Source of the DNA: Sulfurospirillum sp. UBA4058
GTDB taxonomy: Bacteria > Campylobacterota > Campylobacteria > Campylobacterales > Sulfurospirillaceae
Reading direction: 5' to 3'
NCBI GenBank assembly: GCA_002382085.1
Contig: DFZK01000012.1
Location: forward strand, 1 to 64,000
DNA: 64,000 nt
Below, piece after piece: positions 15,929 to 24,920 of the stretch. The stretch's first letter is position 1. Each line of letters starts with the position of its first letter. The translations under genes were made by a program, and so were the position numbers. The notes below the pieces were generated by a model that saw only the letters and a program-made list of their open reading frames with translations, did no database searches and was not told where the DNA came from.

Positions 15929-16700
15929 GACGATCCGCCTCGGGTTTTGCTTCCTCTATATCTTCTTGTTTTTCGTCGGTTTTGTTCTCTTCGTCACACG
16001 TTAAACTGTTATCGCTTGATTGCGTCTCCTCTTCCGTAAGCGAAGGGGCATCTTCTTGTTCGGCGGTAGCGGTTAAAGGTTCTTGAGACATTTCGTTTTC
16101 TTGATTTTCTTGGTTAAGAGCTTCTTCGTGCATCGGTTCTTGGAGTGTCGATTCTTGCGCTACGATAACTTCAGATACCTCTTGCGCACTCTCTTCGGGT
16201 GCTTGCGCTTTTCGTTCGTCTTCAAGTTGTTGTAACAGTTCCAAAGCCTCTTTGGTTGCTTTGGCGACTTCATTGTAAGTACCGTCTTTAATGTGTCTCC
16301 AAATATCGCGTCTAACCAAGCTCAGTGCATAGCGTCTATCACCGCCTACCACTCGACCGAGTTCGTTTCCGCCGCATTCGTTGCATACGAAAAAAGTGAT
16401 TTTATCTTGCAAAACGTCCGTCGTACGACAATTTTCGTCATCGCAATAGAGCATCGCGCGGCACTTTGGACAATAGCACCACAAAGCGATAATATCCCCT
16501 TTTTTGTATTTCCATCGCCACAACACTTTAAACAAAAGCATTTCACGAAATTTATAATACTTGGGTCGCATAAGAAAACGTGCCGCGAAAGGCGAAGCGA
16601 CCAAGATAATGCAAATCGCGATAGCACCGCTATTAACGATCCATTGAGGAATCGCATAAAGCGTGCTAATACGATTTAAAAGATCCATTATTTTTTCCAC
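15918..16700 (-). CDS. Membrane-anchored zinc-ribbon protein with acidic tail
   Basis: 260 aa. One membrane segment (SGAIAICIILVASPFAARFL) near the N-terminus is followed by a cytosolic domain with cysteine pairs CPKC, CDDENC and CNEC, likely one or two zinc ribbons. The last third is a Glu/Gln-rich low-complexity tail. I recognise no named family. ATG 16688 (MDLLNRISTL) is a close alternative start. It lies between folP and the TSUP permease in a tight operon. Zinc ribbon plus acidic tail suggests a scaffold, not an enzyme; this is inference. Confidence 0.75.
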   Translation of the reverse strand: MEKIMDLLNRISTLYAIPQWIVNSGAIAICIILVASPFAARFLMRPKYYKFREMLLFKVLWRWKYKKGDIIALWCYCPKCRAMLYCDDENCRTTDVLQDKITFFVCNECGGNELGRVVGGDRRYALSLVRRDIWRHIKDGTYNEVAKATKEALELLQQLEDERKAQAPEESAQEVSEVIVAQESTLQEPMHEEALNQENQENEMSQEPLTATAEQEDAPSLTEEETQSSDNSLTCDEENKTDEKQEDIEEAKPEADRHGV

Positions 16701-16710
16701 AATTCCTATC

Positions 16711-17856
16711 CTAAACAGTCAAATGGAGTGCTTTTGACACACTCAAAGCTTGCATATGTGCTTTAACGTCATGCGCACGAATGATCGTCGCACCCTCTTC
16801 ATACGCTTTGAGGTGTAAAGCCAGCGTCCCCGGCAATCGTTCTTCAACGGGTGTGGGAATAATTTTGTCGATCATCGATTTTCGACTCGCTCCGACTAAA
16901 AGCGGATAGCCGAAACGTAAAAAGTGGGCATGGTGTTTTAAAAGTTGTAAATTATGCTCAAGCGTTTTTCCAAAACCGATGCCGACGTCTAACATAATAT
17001 CGGAAATTCCAAAACGCTTCGCTTTTTCAATGCGCTCTTCGAAAAAAGCGTCGACGGCTAAAACAACGTTATCGTAAACGGGCTCGCATTGCATCGTCGT
17101 AGGATCGTTTTGCATGTGCATCAAAACAACCCCCGCACGGTATTTTGCCGCAACGCGTGCCACTGCGTCGTCGCACAAAGCGGTGATATCGTTCACGATG
17201 GAAAAACCGCGTGAAAGCGCATATTCAAGGCAAAGCGGCGAATAGCTATCCAACGAAAAACGCGCTTTACATGTCAAGTTATGAAGCGCGATCAAATCGA
17301 TAATCGGACGCACGCGCGAAAGTTCTTCCTCTTCGCTGACGCCGAGGCTTCCGGGACGACTCGAAACGCCGCCTAAATCGATGATCGTAGCTCCCGCTTC
17401 GATCATCGATACGATATGCGCCAATGCGGCGTCACCGTGAAAACGGCTGCCTTGAAAAAAACTGTCTTCATTCGCATTAACGACGCCCATCACCTCAAAA
17501 GCATGATCCGTTGCTTGTCTCGTAAGCGACGTTAACGCCTCAGAAACCGCTTTAAGTCCGAAAGGTTGCGCTTTTTCTTTTTGAATCAACTCTTTAAGCT
17601 GTTTGTCGTTGGCAATTAAAAGCGCATCGACGCAAGGAACGCTACATGTTACCGTCTCTTTGGGTACCGCCAAATCCGCACCGATACTCAGCGCGTCTTG
17701 TTTTAAGATATTGGCCGCGGGCGTTTTAAGCTCTCGAATATAAATCAAGCGAAGCTTGGTTTTTGGAACTAAAAGCTTTTGTCCTTCATGCGTAACGCCT
17801 AAACGATCGAACACCGTTTTCACATCGGCAGTCGAAGAGAGTTCATAGAGTTTCAC
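16711..17856 (-). CDS. folP: Dihydropteroate synthase
   Basis: 381 aa, longer than usual (about 280) because of a roughly 110-residue N-terminal extension typical of Campylobacterota. The TIM-barrel motifs are VMGVVNANEDSFFQGSRF (normally TPDSF), DLGGVSSRPGS, ARFSLDSYSP, VNDITAL, MHMQNDP, DVGIGFGKTLEHN, LVGASRKSMI and RAHDVKAH. It condenses p-aminobenzoate with pterin pyrophosphate in folate synthesis and is the sulfonamide target. In NANEDSF the usual Thr-Pro is Asn-Glu, which changes loop 1. Overlaps holB by 14 nt. Confidence 0.93.
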   Translation of the reverse strand: MKLYELSSTADVKTVFDRLGVTHEGQKLLVPKTKLRLIYIRELKTPAANILKQDALSIGADLAVPKETVTCSVPCVDALLIANDKQLKELIQKEKAQPFGLKAVSEALTSLTRQATDHAFEVMGVVNANEDSFFQGSRFHGDAALAHIVSMIEAGATIIDLGGVSSRPGSLGVSEEEELSRVRPIIDLIALHNLTCKARFSLDSYSPLCLEYALSRGFSIVNDITALCDDAVARVAAKYRAGVVLMHMQNDPTTMQCEPVYDNVVLAVDAFFEERIEKAKRFGISDIMLDVGIGFGKTLEHNLQLLKHHAHFLRFGYPLLVGASRKSMIDKIIPTPVEERLPGTLALHLKAYEEGATIIRAHDVKAHMQALSVSKALHLTV

Positions 17857-18472
17857 GGTGTTTCCTTAGCATCACGGAAAGTAAAAGCGACGTGAGAATC
17901 GTTTGCGCTCTTGTATTGAGTTCGACCAAATGCAAGAGCTTTTGAAAATGCTCCAACTCTTTCTCGCTAAAATGAAGACGATACTCGTGAATCGCTTCGT
18001 AGACGATCGCTTGTACCAACTCTTTTAACGCATTCTTCTCGATCGACTGATGGGCTTGAACAAAGGCGTAAATATCGGCTATGTCGAGTTTAGAAAGTAC
18101 AAGTTCGCTGCGTACGCGCTCGTGTTCTACCGTCAATTCCTTATGTGCCAATCGTGAACGAATCGTCGGTAAGAGTGCCGTTTTAGACGGAGCGACGACG
18201 ATAAAAACAATATGACGCGGCGGTTCTTCTAAGATTTTTAAAAGTGCGTTTTGAGCTTCGATTCGGTAGCTTTTTGCAACTAAAATCAGGTATTTATCCG
18301 CCGCTTCGGCAACGTACGCTTCTTTGATGACTTCTTTGGCGTCTTCCATTAAAAATTCGTCTTTGAGAAAAAACAGATGTCTTTTTTTTTCAAACAAGAG
18401 GCTTAAATATTCTTTGGCTTTCTCCACATTTTTGCAAATAAAAATATGGCTTAAAACCTCTTCGTCACTCAT
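17843..18472 (-). CDS. holB: DNA polymerase III delta' subunit
   Basis: 209 aa from ATG 18472 (MSDEEVLSHIF), which overlaps the hobA stop by 8 nt. It reads as the short Campylobacterota form: a RecA-like clamp-loader domain with no Walker A, consistent with delta', and the sensor region SYRIEAQNALLKILEEPPRHIVFI...SRLAHKEL (SRC-like motif as SRL). It would load the sliding clamp with delta and tau/gamma. Position between hobA and folP matches Helicobacter pylori. Confidence 0.9.
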   Translation of the reverse strand: MSDEEVLSHIFICKNVEKAKEYLSLLFEKKRHLFFLKDEFLMEDAKEVIKEAYVAEAADKYLILVAKSYRIEAQNALLKILEEPPRHIVFIVVAPSKTALLPTIRSRLAHKELTVEHERVRSELVLSKLDIADIYAFVQAHQSIEKNALKELVQAIVYEAIHEYRLHFSEKELEHFQKLLHLVELNTRAQTILTSLLLSVMLRKHRETL

Positions 18473-19016
18473 TTTCAAATGCAACCTCAGCAAAAAGCAC
18501 GGCATCGATACTTTTATCGAGAAGTCTAAAAAGTTGAATCAATTTAATGTCCAAACTGTCGTCGTCGCTTAAAAGATAGAAACTGTTTTGGATGTGTTCG
18601 TCCATAATCCACATAAAACTATCGTCTTTGCGTTTAGCGATTTGCATTTTAATATCGCTGTTTTTACCGACGTAAAAGAAGGTATAGCCGCCGGGAAACG
18701 CTTGGGAGAGCATATCTTCTAAAAGCTCGATGTCTTCGTTATTCTTGACCTGATACAAATTGGGATAAAGTGTCTGTAACGCAATAAAAGGCAAAAGCGG
18801 TCGATTTTTCTGACGATTATTGACCGCACGAAGCAAGTAGTGGCAAAACCACGCCCTATCATCGTCCGTTACGACGATAAAGGTATGCCCGTCGAGTAAA
18901 TTTTTAAGCATGGAAGCGCAAAGCGGCACCCATTCGAACCGCTTTTCTTCCATCCAACTCATTGAAGAGCCGTCTTTGCGTATTTGCTCCAACGTCCACT
19001 TTAAAAATTGTTGCAT
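18465..19016 (-). CDS. hobA: HobA, DnaA-binding initiation factor
   Basis: 183 aa. The sequence MQQFLKWTLEQIRKDGSSMSWMEEKRFEW and the order lysC-hobA-holB-folP identify HobA, a Campylobacterota-specific tetramer (Helicobacter HP1230) that binds the N-terminal domain of DnaA and promotes assembly at oriC, like DiaA in Escherichia coli. Its fold is SIS-like without a sugar-binding signature. A good phylum marker for this window. Confidence 0.9.
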   Translation of the reverse strand: MQQFLKWTLEQIRKDGSSMSWMEEKRFEWVPLCASMLKNLLDGHTFIVVTDDDRAWFCHYLLRAVNNRQKNRPLLPFIALQTLYPNLYQVKNNEDIELLEDMLSQAFPGGYTFFYVGKNSDIKMQIAKRKDDSFMWIMDEHIQNSFYLLSDDDSLDIKLIQLFRLLDKSIDAVLFAEVAFENE

Positions 19017-19019
19017 GGA

Positions 19020-20222
19020 TTACTTATCCAACTGATATGCGCTGTGAAGTGCCCTAACGGCTAGCTCACCGTATTTAGCCTGAATGACCATTGAAATTTT
19101 AATTTCGCTCGTGCTGATCATCTCGATATTGATGCCTTCTTTCGCCATCGTAGCAAAAGCTTTACATGCAACGCCGCTGTGCGATTTCATTCCCACGCCT
19201 ACGACGGAAACTTTGACGATGTCGCTGTCGTATTGCATAATTTCGCTGGCTTTGAGTTCGCTCATCGCTTCTTTGGTTACTTCAAGCTCATTTTGAGGTA
19301 CGGTGAAACCGAGATTCGTCGTACCGTCGTACCCGACGTTTTGAATAATCATATCGACGTTAACGTTGCAATCGGCTAATTTTTGAAAAATCTCGGCGGC
19401 AATCCCCGGCTTATCGGTAACGCCTCGAAGCGTCACGCGTGCTTGATTTTTATCTAAAGCGATGCCGCTCACTAACGGTTGTTCCATAATATTTTCTTCC
19501 TTTGTAATGAGTGTTCCTTCATGATGGTTAAAACTACTGCGCGTTACCAAGTTAACGTTGAGTTTCTTCGCCAATTCGACCGAACGGCTTTGCAACACTT
19601 TTGCGCCCAAACTGGCAAGTTCTAACATCTCTTCATAGCTAATTTTGTCAAGCTTTTTCGCTTTAGGCTCGATACGGGGATCGGTCGTATAAACGCCGTC
19701 GACGTCGGTATAAATCTCGCAAAGATCCGCTTCTAACGCTCCGGCAACCGCTACGGCGGACAAATCGCTTCCTCCGCGTCCGAGCGTCGTGACTTCTCCA
19801 TTATCGCTAACGCCTTGAAAACCCGCAACAACGATAATTTTACCCTCCCCGAGTGCTTTTTTCATCTCCGTCGTATCGATATACTCGATTCTCGCTTTTG
19901 TATGAATCGTATCGGTTACGATACCGGCACGTCTTCCGCTCATGGAAACGGCGGGATATCCTTTCGCTTCCAAAGCGATCGCCAACAAAGCACTCGTGAC
20001 GCGTTCGCCTGAACTCAGCAACATGTCGACTTCACGATGATTGGGCGTTTGACTAAAAAATCCCGCAAATTCCAACAATTTATTGGTCTCTCCGCTCATA
20101 GCGGAAACGACCACGACAAGATCGTGTCCTGCTTGTTTACTTTCAATCACTCTAGCGGCTACGGCATCGATTCTTTCGACGTTTCCGACGCTCGTACCGC
20201 CGTATTTCTGGACGATCAACAT
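19020..20222 (-). CDS. lysC: Aspartate kinase
   Basis: 400 aa. Kinase core KYGGTSVGNVERI at the N-terminus, LLSSGERVTSALLA, GRGGSDLSAVAVAGAL and TDVDGVYTTDPR; two C-terminal ACT domains (from about 265) for feedback by lysine and/or threonine. It phosphorylates aspartate, first step to lysine, threonine, methionine and diaminopimelate. One nt separates it from rppH and 3 nt from hobA. Confidence 0.97.
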   Translation of the reverse strand: MLIVQKYGGTSVGNVERIDAVAARVIESKQAGHDLVVVVSAMSGETNKLLEFAGFFSQTPNHREVDMLLSSGERVTSALLAIALEAKGYPAVSMSGRRAGIVTDTIHTKARIEYIDTTEMKKALGEGKIIVVAGFQGVSDNGEVTTLGRGGSDLSAVAVAGALEADLCEIYTDVDGVYTTDPRIEPKAKKLDKISYEEMLELASLGAKVLQSRSVELAKKLNVNLVTRSSFNHHEGTLITKEENIMEQPLVSGIALDKNQARVTLRGVTDKPGIAAEIFQKLADCNVNVDMIIQNVGYDGTTNLGFTVPQNELEVTKEAMSELKASEIMQYDSDIVKVSVVGVGMKSHSGVACKAFATMAKEGINIEMISTSEIKISMVIQAKYGELAVRALHSAYQLDK

Positions 20223-20223
20223 C

Positions 20224-20694
20224 TTACAAATACCCTTCTTTTTTAAAATATTCTAACACTTGTTTGTATACCGGACGCTTGAAATAGGTAATAAAATCGA
20301 AAATGTCTTCTAACGCGACAAATTTGTAGTCGTTAAATTCCGGCTCTTTCGTCGCCAAATTGAGCTTAGCGTCTTTTTTTAGCCTGACTAAAAAGTATTT
20401 TTGACTCTGTCCGTCAAAAGGGTACATTTTTTGCGCTATCTTTTGAGGAAAATCGTACTGTAGCCATTCGGGAAATTCGGCGATAATCTCTACCTCTGCC
20501 GTGCCGATTTCCTCTTCAAGCTCTCGGTAAAGTGCATCTTTGGGAGTTTCACCCGCGTCAATGCCTCCTTGAGGAAATTGCCATGCACCTTCGATATCGC
20601 TGCGGCTGGCAATAAAGAGCTCGCATTTAAACGGATATTTATCGGAGACGATGACGGCGGCAACATTGGGTCTGTATCGTTTTGGAGATTCCAT
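20224..20694 (-). CDS. rppH: RNA 5'-pyrophosphohydrolase (Nudix)
   Basis: 156 aa. The Nudix box is complete: GGIDAGE...REL followed by EEEIG (G-x5-E-x7-REUxEExG). The N-terminus YRPNVAAVIV and the segment WQFPQGGID match RppH/InvA. It removes pyrophosphate from 5'-triphosphate mRNA to start decay. First gene of the minus-strand run to cmoA; in Helicobacter too it precedes lysC and hobA. Confidence 0.94.
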   Translation of the reverse strand: MESPKRYRPNVAAVIVSDKYPFKCELFIASRSDIEGAWQFPQGGIDAGETPKDALYRELEEEIGTAEVEIIAEFPEWLQYDFPQKIAQKMYPFDGQSQKYFLVRLKKDAKLNLATKEPEFNDYKFVALEDIFDFITYFKRPVYKQVLEYFKKEGYL

Positions 20695-20771
20695 GCTTAT
20701 ACATTACCTCTATATTTTTGTTAAAATAGTAGCCAAAAAGTCATTAAACTTGCTTGATACCGAGGAATCCC

Positions 20772-21827
20772 GTGTTAGCCTACCTACATATCCCTTTTTG
20801 CGACAGTAAATGCCATTACTGCGCGTTTAACTCGTACGACAATAAATCACCGCTGAAAAAAGCTTACATGTCGGCGATCAACGACCAACTTCGTTTTGAA
20901 CTTGAGCACCGTGTTATCGACACACAGAGTCTCACATCTTTATTTATCGGAGGCGGAACGCCTTCGTGTATCGATGCGGCATGGTATGAGCCTTTTTTTG
21001 CGCTTATTGCACCTTATTTGAGTCCGAATGCCGAGATCACGACCGAGGCGAACCCGCATTCGGCGACCCCGTCGTGGTTACAAACCATGCGTACGTTGGG
21101 CGTCAATCGCGTCAGTTTCGGCGTACAGAGTTTCAATGCGCAAAAGCTTGCCTTCTTAGGGCGGAATCATACGCCCTCCACCGCGCTTCGTGCCGTCGAA
21201 AACGCTTTTAAAGTCGGTATAGAAAACCTCTCCGTCGATCTAATGTATGCAACGGCACACGATACGAAAGCTCTTTTAGACGAAGACTTGCGTATCGCTT
21301 GTGCTCTTCCGATCAACCATATCAGCGCATACGCGCTCACGTTGGAAGAGAACACGCCTTTTTTCGGACGAAACGATACGCTCAACCCTTCGGAAGAGCT
21401 TGCGCGCACGTTTGCCGCTTCGATTGTCGAGGCGGGTTTTCCCCAATACGAAATTTCCAACTTCGGACGCTATCAAAGCAGGCATAACACGGGGTATTGG
21501 TTGCATGAAAATTATATGGGAATCGGTGCCGGTGCGGTCGGTTTTTTTAACGATCGACGTTTTTACCCGCCAAACCAAATCGAAACGTACTTCCAAAATC
21601 CCCTTGCCAAACGTACCGAGATACTCAGTACGGAAGAGTTACATGTAGAAAAGATTTTTTTAGGATTGCGAAGTAACGTCGGCATTCTAACATCGATACT
21701 ATCGCCGCGAGAACGCGAAAATGCCGCCATTTTGCTTCAGGAAAAAAAGCTTGTGACTATCGGCGATCGGCTCTTCAATCTAGACTATTTTCTCAGCGAT
21801 GAAATAGCCCTGTTTCTCACGCGTTAA
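20772..21827 (+). CDS. hemW: Radical SAM haem chaperone HemW
   Basis: 351 aa from GTG 20772, with GAGG 6 nt upstream; the longer TTG start has no ribosome site. The cluster motif is CDSKCHYCAF (CxxxCxxC), preceded by LAYLHIPF, then GGGTPS, the SAM-binding glycine motif. The lack of the extra N-terminal cysteine motif of HemN, and the short size, place it with HemW, which binds haem and inserts it into respiratory enzymes, not with coproporphyrinogen oxidase. Overlaps the convergent antiporter gene by 4 nt. Confidence 0.92.
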   Translation: MLAYLHIPFCDSKCHYCAFNSYDNKSPLKKAYMSAINDQLRFELEHRVIDTQSLTSLFIGGGTPSCIDAAWYEPFFALIAPYLSPNAEITTEANPHSATPSWLQTMRTLGVNRVSFGVQSFNAQKLAFLGRNHTPSTALRAVENAFKVGIENLSVDLMYATAHDTKALLDEDLRIACALPINHISAYALTLEENTPFFGRNDTLNPSEELARTFAASIVEAGFPQYEISNFGRYQSRHNTGYWLHENYMGIGAGAVGFFNDRRFYPPNQIETYFQNPLAKRTEILSTEELHVEKIFLGLRSNVGILTSILSPRERENAAILLQEKKLVTIGDRLFNLDYFLSDEIALFLTR

Positions 21828-23422
21828 GACGCTTCCATCGCCTCTTTCAAAAGTGCTTTCGCCGCTTCGCGTCCTTCATTGACGATGTGACGAATTTGGA
21901 GGGCTTTGAGCAGTTTTTTCTCCTCAAAATCGCTGGCTTTGGCGACGATTTTGATCGGTGTTCCGAAGGATTTAAGCACCTCGCAGATTAAAATTAACTT
22001 TTTCTCGTTGTTGATCGCGATAATCACCGCTTTGGCGTCTTCGACAAACGCATTTTTCAAAATAATTTTTTCGGCGGCATTTCCGAAATAAACGGGTTCT
22101 CCTCTGCTTTGTCCAAGCTTGACGAGCGTAATATCGTGTTCTAATACCAAATAATTCACGTTCATTTTTTTCAATCGATAAACGATCTCTTGCCCGAGCT
22201 TTCCGTATCCGCAAACAATGATATGATCTTTGATACCCGAAGAGTGAATTCTAAAATCCCCGACGTTCGGCTCTTTGGTAATGGCATTCACGATTTTCTG
22301 CATATTTTTAAGAATAAACGGCGTTAAAACCATCGAAATAACCACCGTGACGATCAAAACCTGCGCCGTTGTTTGGCTTAAGAGCGAAGACGAGCTTGCC
22401 AACGCTAAGACCGCAAGCGAAAATTCACCGCCTTGACATAATGCTAAAGCCGTTTTAAGAGCGATACGGCTACCTTGTCGCCATACTAAAATGCAGTAAA
22501 CGACGGCAATTTTAATCGCCAAAATAGCCGCTAAAAGAACTAAAATCCAATCGTAGTGTTTTTCGATCAACGCAACGTCGATTTGCATCCCGACGGTAAT
22601 GAAAAAAAGACCGAGCAAAATGTCGCGAAAGGGAACCAAGTCCGCTTCGATTTGATGTTTGTACTGCGTATCGGACATCATCATACCCGCTAAAAAAGCA
22701 CCTAAGGAGTATGAAAATCCAAACGTATGCGCTAAAAAAGAGGCTCCGACGACCAAAAGCAATACCGATGCGATGAAAATTTCTTGCGTATCCGCCCATA
22801 CGACGAGCGATAAGAAGCGATTCAATAAATATTTTCCGATAAGGTACATTAGTCCTAAAATAATGACCGCACTGATCAATGTTTCCAATAAAAGCGACGA
22901 GAGCGTACTGGTTTGATTCGAAAAAATATTAATCATCAACAAAATGGGAATCACGGCAATATCTTGAAACAATAAGATACCCAATGATTTTCGTCCGTAA
23001 ATCGTATGCATCGTTCCGGTATCGTTCAAGATCTTTAAAACGATCGCCGTTGAAGAGAGGGCCAAGGCATATCCGACGATAATAGCACTTTTTCGATCCA
23101 TGCTAAAAAGGTATTCGGCACTCAGCGAAATGATGCCTCCGGCGAGCAGTACCTGCAAAAAGCCGTTGACGAAAACGTCGCGCTTCATGCTCAGCAGATG
23201 TTTGAGCGAAAACTCCAAACCGATCGTGAACATTAAAAAAACGATACCGAACTCCGCAATATGCGTTAGAGAGTCGTTGTTTCGAAGATTAAAAAACGAA
23301 GCGATCGCAAAACCGGTTAAAATATAACCGATAATCGTCGGAAGGTTGATGCGTTTGAATAAGATATTGAGTACGGTAGCAATCGCCGTCGCACTTAAAA
23401 TAATGACCAATAAATTATCCAA
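21824..23422 (-). CDS. CPA2-family monovalent cation:proton antiporter with RCK domain (Kef-type)
   Basis: 532 aa. About twelve membrane helices of the Na+/H+ exchanger fold, with GRKSLGILLFQDIAVIPILL typical of KefB/KefC-like proteins, then a cytosolic TrkA-N (RCK) domain with nucleotide-binding motif IIVCGYGKLGQEIVYRL. Moves K+ or Na+ against H+, often gated by NAD(H) or glutathione adducts. No glutathione-specific residues can be assigned by eye. It is 11 nt downstream of hspR and the same order occurs in Campylobacter (Cj1231-like). Confidence 0.9.
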   Translation of the reverse strand: MDNLLVIILSATAIATVLNILFKRINLPTIIGYILTGFAIASFFNLRNNDSLTHIAEFGIVFLMFTIGLEFSLKHLLSMKRDVFVNGFLQVLLAGGIISLSAEYLFSMDRKSAIIVGYALALSSTAIVLKILNDTGTMHTIYGRKSLGILLFQDIAVIPILLMINIFSNQTSTLSSLLLETLISAVIILGLMYLIGKYLLNRFLSLVVWADTQEIFIASVLLLVVGASFLAHTFGFSYSLGAFLAGMMMSDTQYKHQIEADLVPFRDILLGLFFITVGMQIDVALIEKHYDWILVLLAAILAIKIAVVYCILVWRQGSRIALKTALALCQGGEFSLAVLALASSSSLLSQTTAQVLIVTVVISMVLTPFILKNMQKIVNAITKEPNVGDFRIHSSGIKDHIIVCGYGKLGQEIVYRLKKMNVNYLVLEHDITLVKLGQSRGEPVYFGNAAEKIILKNAFVEDAKAVIIAINNEKKLILICEVLKSFGTPIKIVAKASDFEEKKLLKALQIRHIVNEGREAAKALLKEAMEAS

Positions 23423-23433
23423 AACGCTTCTCC

Positions 23434-23808
23434 CTACTCTCCGAAAAGAATGATTTCATAACTGTTTTTATGTTTGACCAACGGATTTTTCGTTTGCGTA
23501 CTTTTTTTCGACAATCCGCTAATTTCGTTACGCAAGCCTTCAATTAACGTTTCGTATTCATCGATCTTATCTTTGAGTTGCATGATGATATCCACACCGG
23601 CGAGATTGACGCCGAGATCGCGCGTTAAACGTTGAATCATCTTGATTTTATCGATGTCGCGTTGCGAATAAAGGCGCATCTTACCGTCCGTTCGCGAAGG
23701 CATTACCAAGCCTTCACGTTCATACTGTCTGAGCGTTTGAGGATGAATGGTCAATACTTTTGCCACGACGCTGATAAGATAAACGGGTTCTTCATATCCA
23801 TGGTGCAT
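23434..23808 (-). CDS. hspR: MerR-family heat-shock repressor HspR
   Basis: 124 aa. MerR-type helix-turn-helix LISVVAKVLTIHPQTLRQYEREGLVMPSRT followed by the wing GKMRLYSQRDIDKI, then a coiled coil (QLKDKIDEYETLIEGLRNEIS) for dimerisation; no effector domain. It represses chaperone genes with DnaK as co-repressor. It has a strong ribosome site (AAAGGAG). Cotranscribed with cbpA from a promoter carrying a HAIR-like site (24811-24831), so it is probably self-regulated; clpB carries the same type of site. Confidence 0.93.
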   Translation of the reverse strand: MHHGYEEPVYLISVVAKVLTIHPQTLRQYEREGLVMPSRTDGKMRLYSQRDIDKIKMIQRLTRDLGVNLAGVDIIMQLKDKIDEYETLIEGLRNEISGLSKKSTQTKNPLVKHKNSYEIILFGE

Positions 23809-23835
23809 TTTGCGCTCCTTTGCCGATAGCTACGT

Positions 23836-24717
23836 TTAAAGTTTGGCTTCCATCATTGCCTTTAAGTCTCGATCCAAAGACGAAAGGCTTGGAAGAACGA
23901 TATTAGCGACCAAATAGAGATCGCCTTTGGTTTGCGTTTTGCGATTTAAAGCACCGTACTCTTTGACGCGAAATTTTTGACCGTTTTTGGTCTCTTCTTT
24001 GACCTTCAGCGTAATCTCTTTGTAAAGCGTGTCCGTCGTAATTTTACCGCCGAAAAGGGCTGTTTTAAGCGGAATATCGACGGTTTTGACCAAATCATCG
24101 CCTTCTCTGACGTATTCGGGGCTTGTCGCAACCTCGACGGTTAAAAGAAGATCGCCTTTGTAGCCTTGATAACTTTTACCCTTATCTTTGACGCGCATTT
24201 TCTCGCCGCTTTGAATGCCTGCGGGAATTTTAACGTCAAAGCTTTCACCGTTATAAGAAAGCGAATGTTTTCCGCCTAAAATCGCTACGTTGAACGGTAC
24301 GACGATTTTCGCATTGACGTCTAAATCCGGCTCGTTAAATCCGCTAAATCCTCCGCCGCCGAAGCCGCCGAAACCACCGCTAAAGCCGCGTGCAGAACCT
24401 CCAAAACTTCCAAATCCTCCGCCGCCGAAAATACTGCGTAAAATATCGTCGAGATTAGCTCCGCCTTGCGCATTGGCAAAATCATGGAAATTTTGTCCGC
24501 CGAACATACTGTCGCCGTATTGGTCGTATTGGCGGCGTTTTTGTTCGTCGCTTAAGATTTCGTATGCGGCATTGATCTCTTTAAATTTATCTTCCGCACC
24601 CGGGTCTTTATTGACGTCGGGATGGTATTTGCGTGCCAAGCGACGATACGCTTTTTTGATCTCGTCGGCACTCGCATTTTGCGCTACGTCTAAGGTTTCG
24701 TATAAACTTTTACTCAT
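23836..24717 (-). CDS. cbpA: DnaJ-family co-chaperone CbpA
   Basis: 293 aa from ATG 24717 (MSKSLYETLDV); the longer frame lacks a ribosome site. J domain residues 1-70 with the HPD motif (RKYHPDVN), a long Gly/Phe linker (GGGGFGSFGGSARGF), then two C-terminal substrate-binding beta domains; there is no CxxCxGxG zinc finger, so it is CbpA-type, not DnaJ. It stimulates DnaK. First gene of the cbpA-hspR operon. Confidence 0.95.
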   Translation of the reverse strand: MSKSLYETLDVAQNASADEIKKAYRRLARKYHPDVNKDPGAEDKFKEINAAYEILSDEQKRRQYDQYGDSMFGGQNFHDFANAQGGANLDDILRSIFGGGGFGSFGGSARGFSGGFGGFGGGGFSGFNEPDLDVNAKIVVPFNVAILGGKHSLSYNGESFDVKIPAGIQSGEKMRVKDKGKSYQGYKGDLLLTVEVATSPEYVREGDDLVKTVDIPLKTALFGGKITTDTLYKEITLKVKEETKNGQKFRVKEYGALNRKTQTKGDLYLVANIVLPSLSSLDRDLKAMMEAKL

Positions 24718-24796
24718 AGTATGACCCTTCAAAAGCGATGTATCGACGCATCTTTGCACATGAAAGCGTCTTTTTCGCCTGAAAATATTTATAGTG

Positions 24797-24831
24797 ATTA
24801 TAACATAAAAGTTTAGTCTAGGTCAATCAAG
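24797..24831 (-). promoter_or_regulatory. cbpA-hspR promoter with HspR (HAIR-like) operator
   Basis: Minus-strand TTGACC (24826-24821), 18-bp spacer, TATAAT (24802-24797). The inverted repeat CTTGATT-N7-ACTAAAC (24831-24811) covers the -35; it matches the HAIR consensus CTTGAGT-N7-ACTCAAG at most positions with the right spacing. Confidence 0.7.
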
Positions 24832-24881
24832 TTTTATTCCGATGTTTGCTTAATATTTACTTTATATTTACTTCGCTCTTT

Positions 24882-24887
24882 TATAAT
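24882..24887 (+). promoter_or_regulatory. Likely -10 box of htrA
   Basis: TATAAT 33 bp before the htrA ribosome site region; upstream DNA is T-rich and periodic with no clear -35, a common Campylobacterota promoter type. Confidence 0.5.
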
Positions 24888-24920
24888 TTCACAGCAAGCA
24901 CATTTTTTAAAGGATTAACG

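Noticed and set aside
24290..24724. 144-aa proline-rich plus-strand frame
   Set aside because: It is the complement of the Gly/Phe linker of cbpA, where GGC/GGT repeats give CCN codons.
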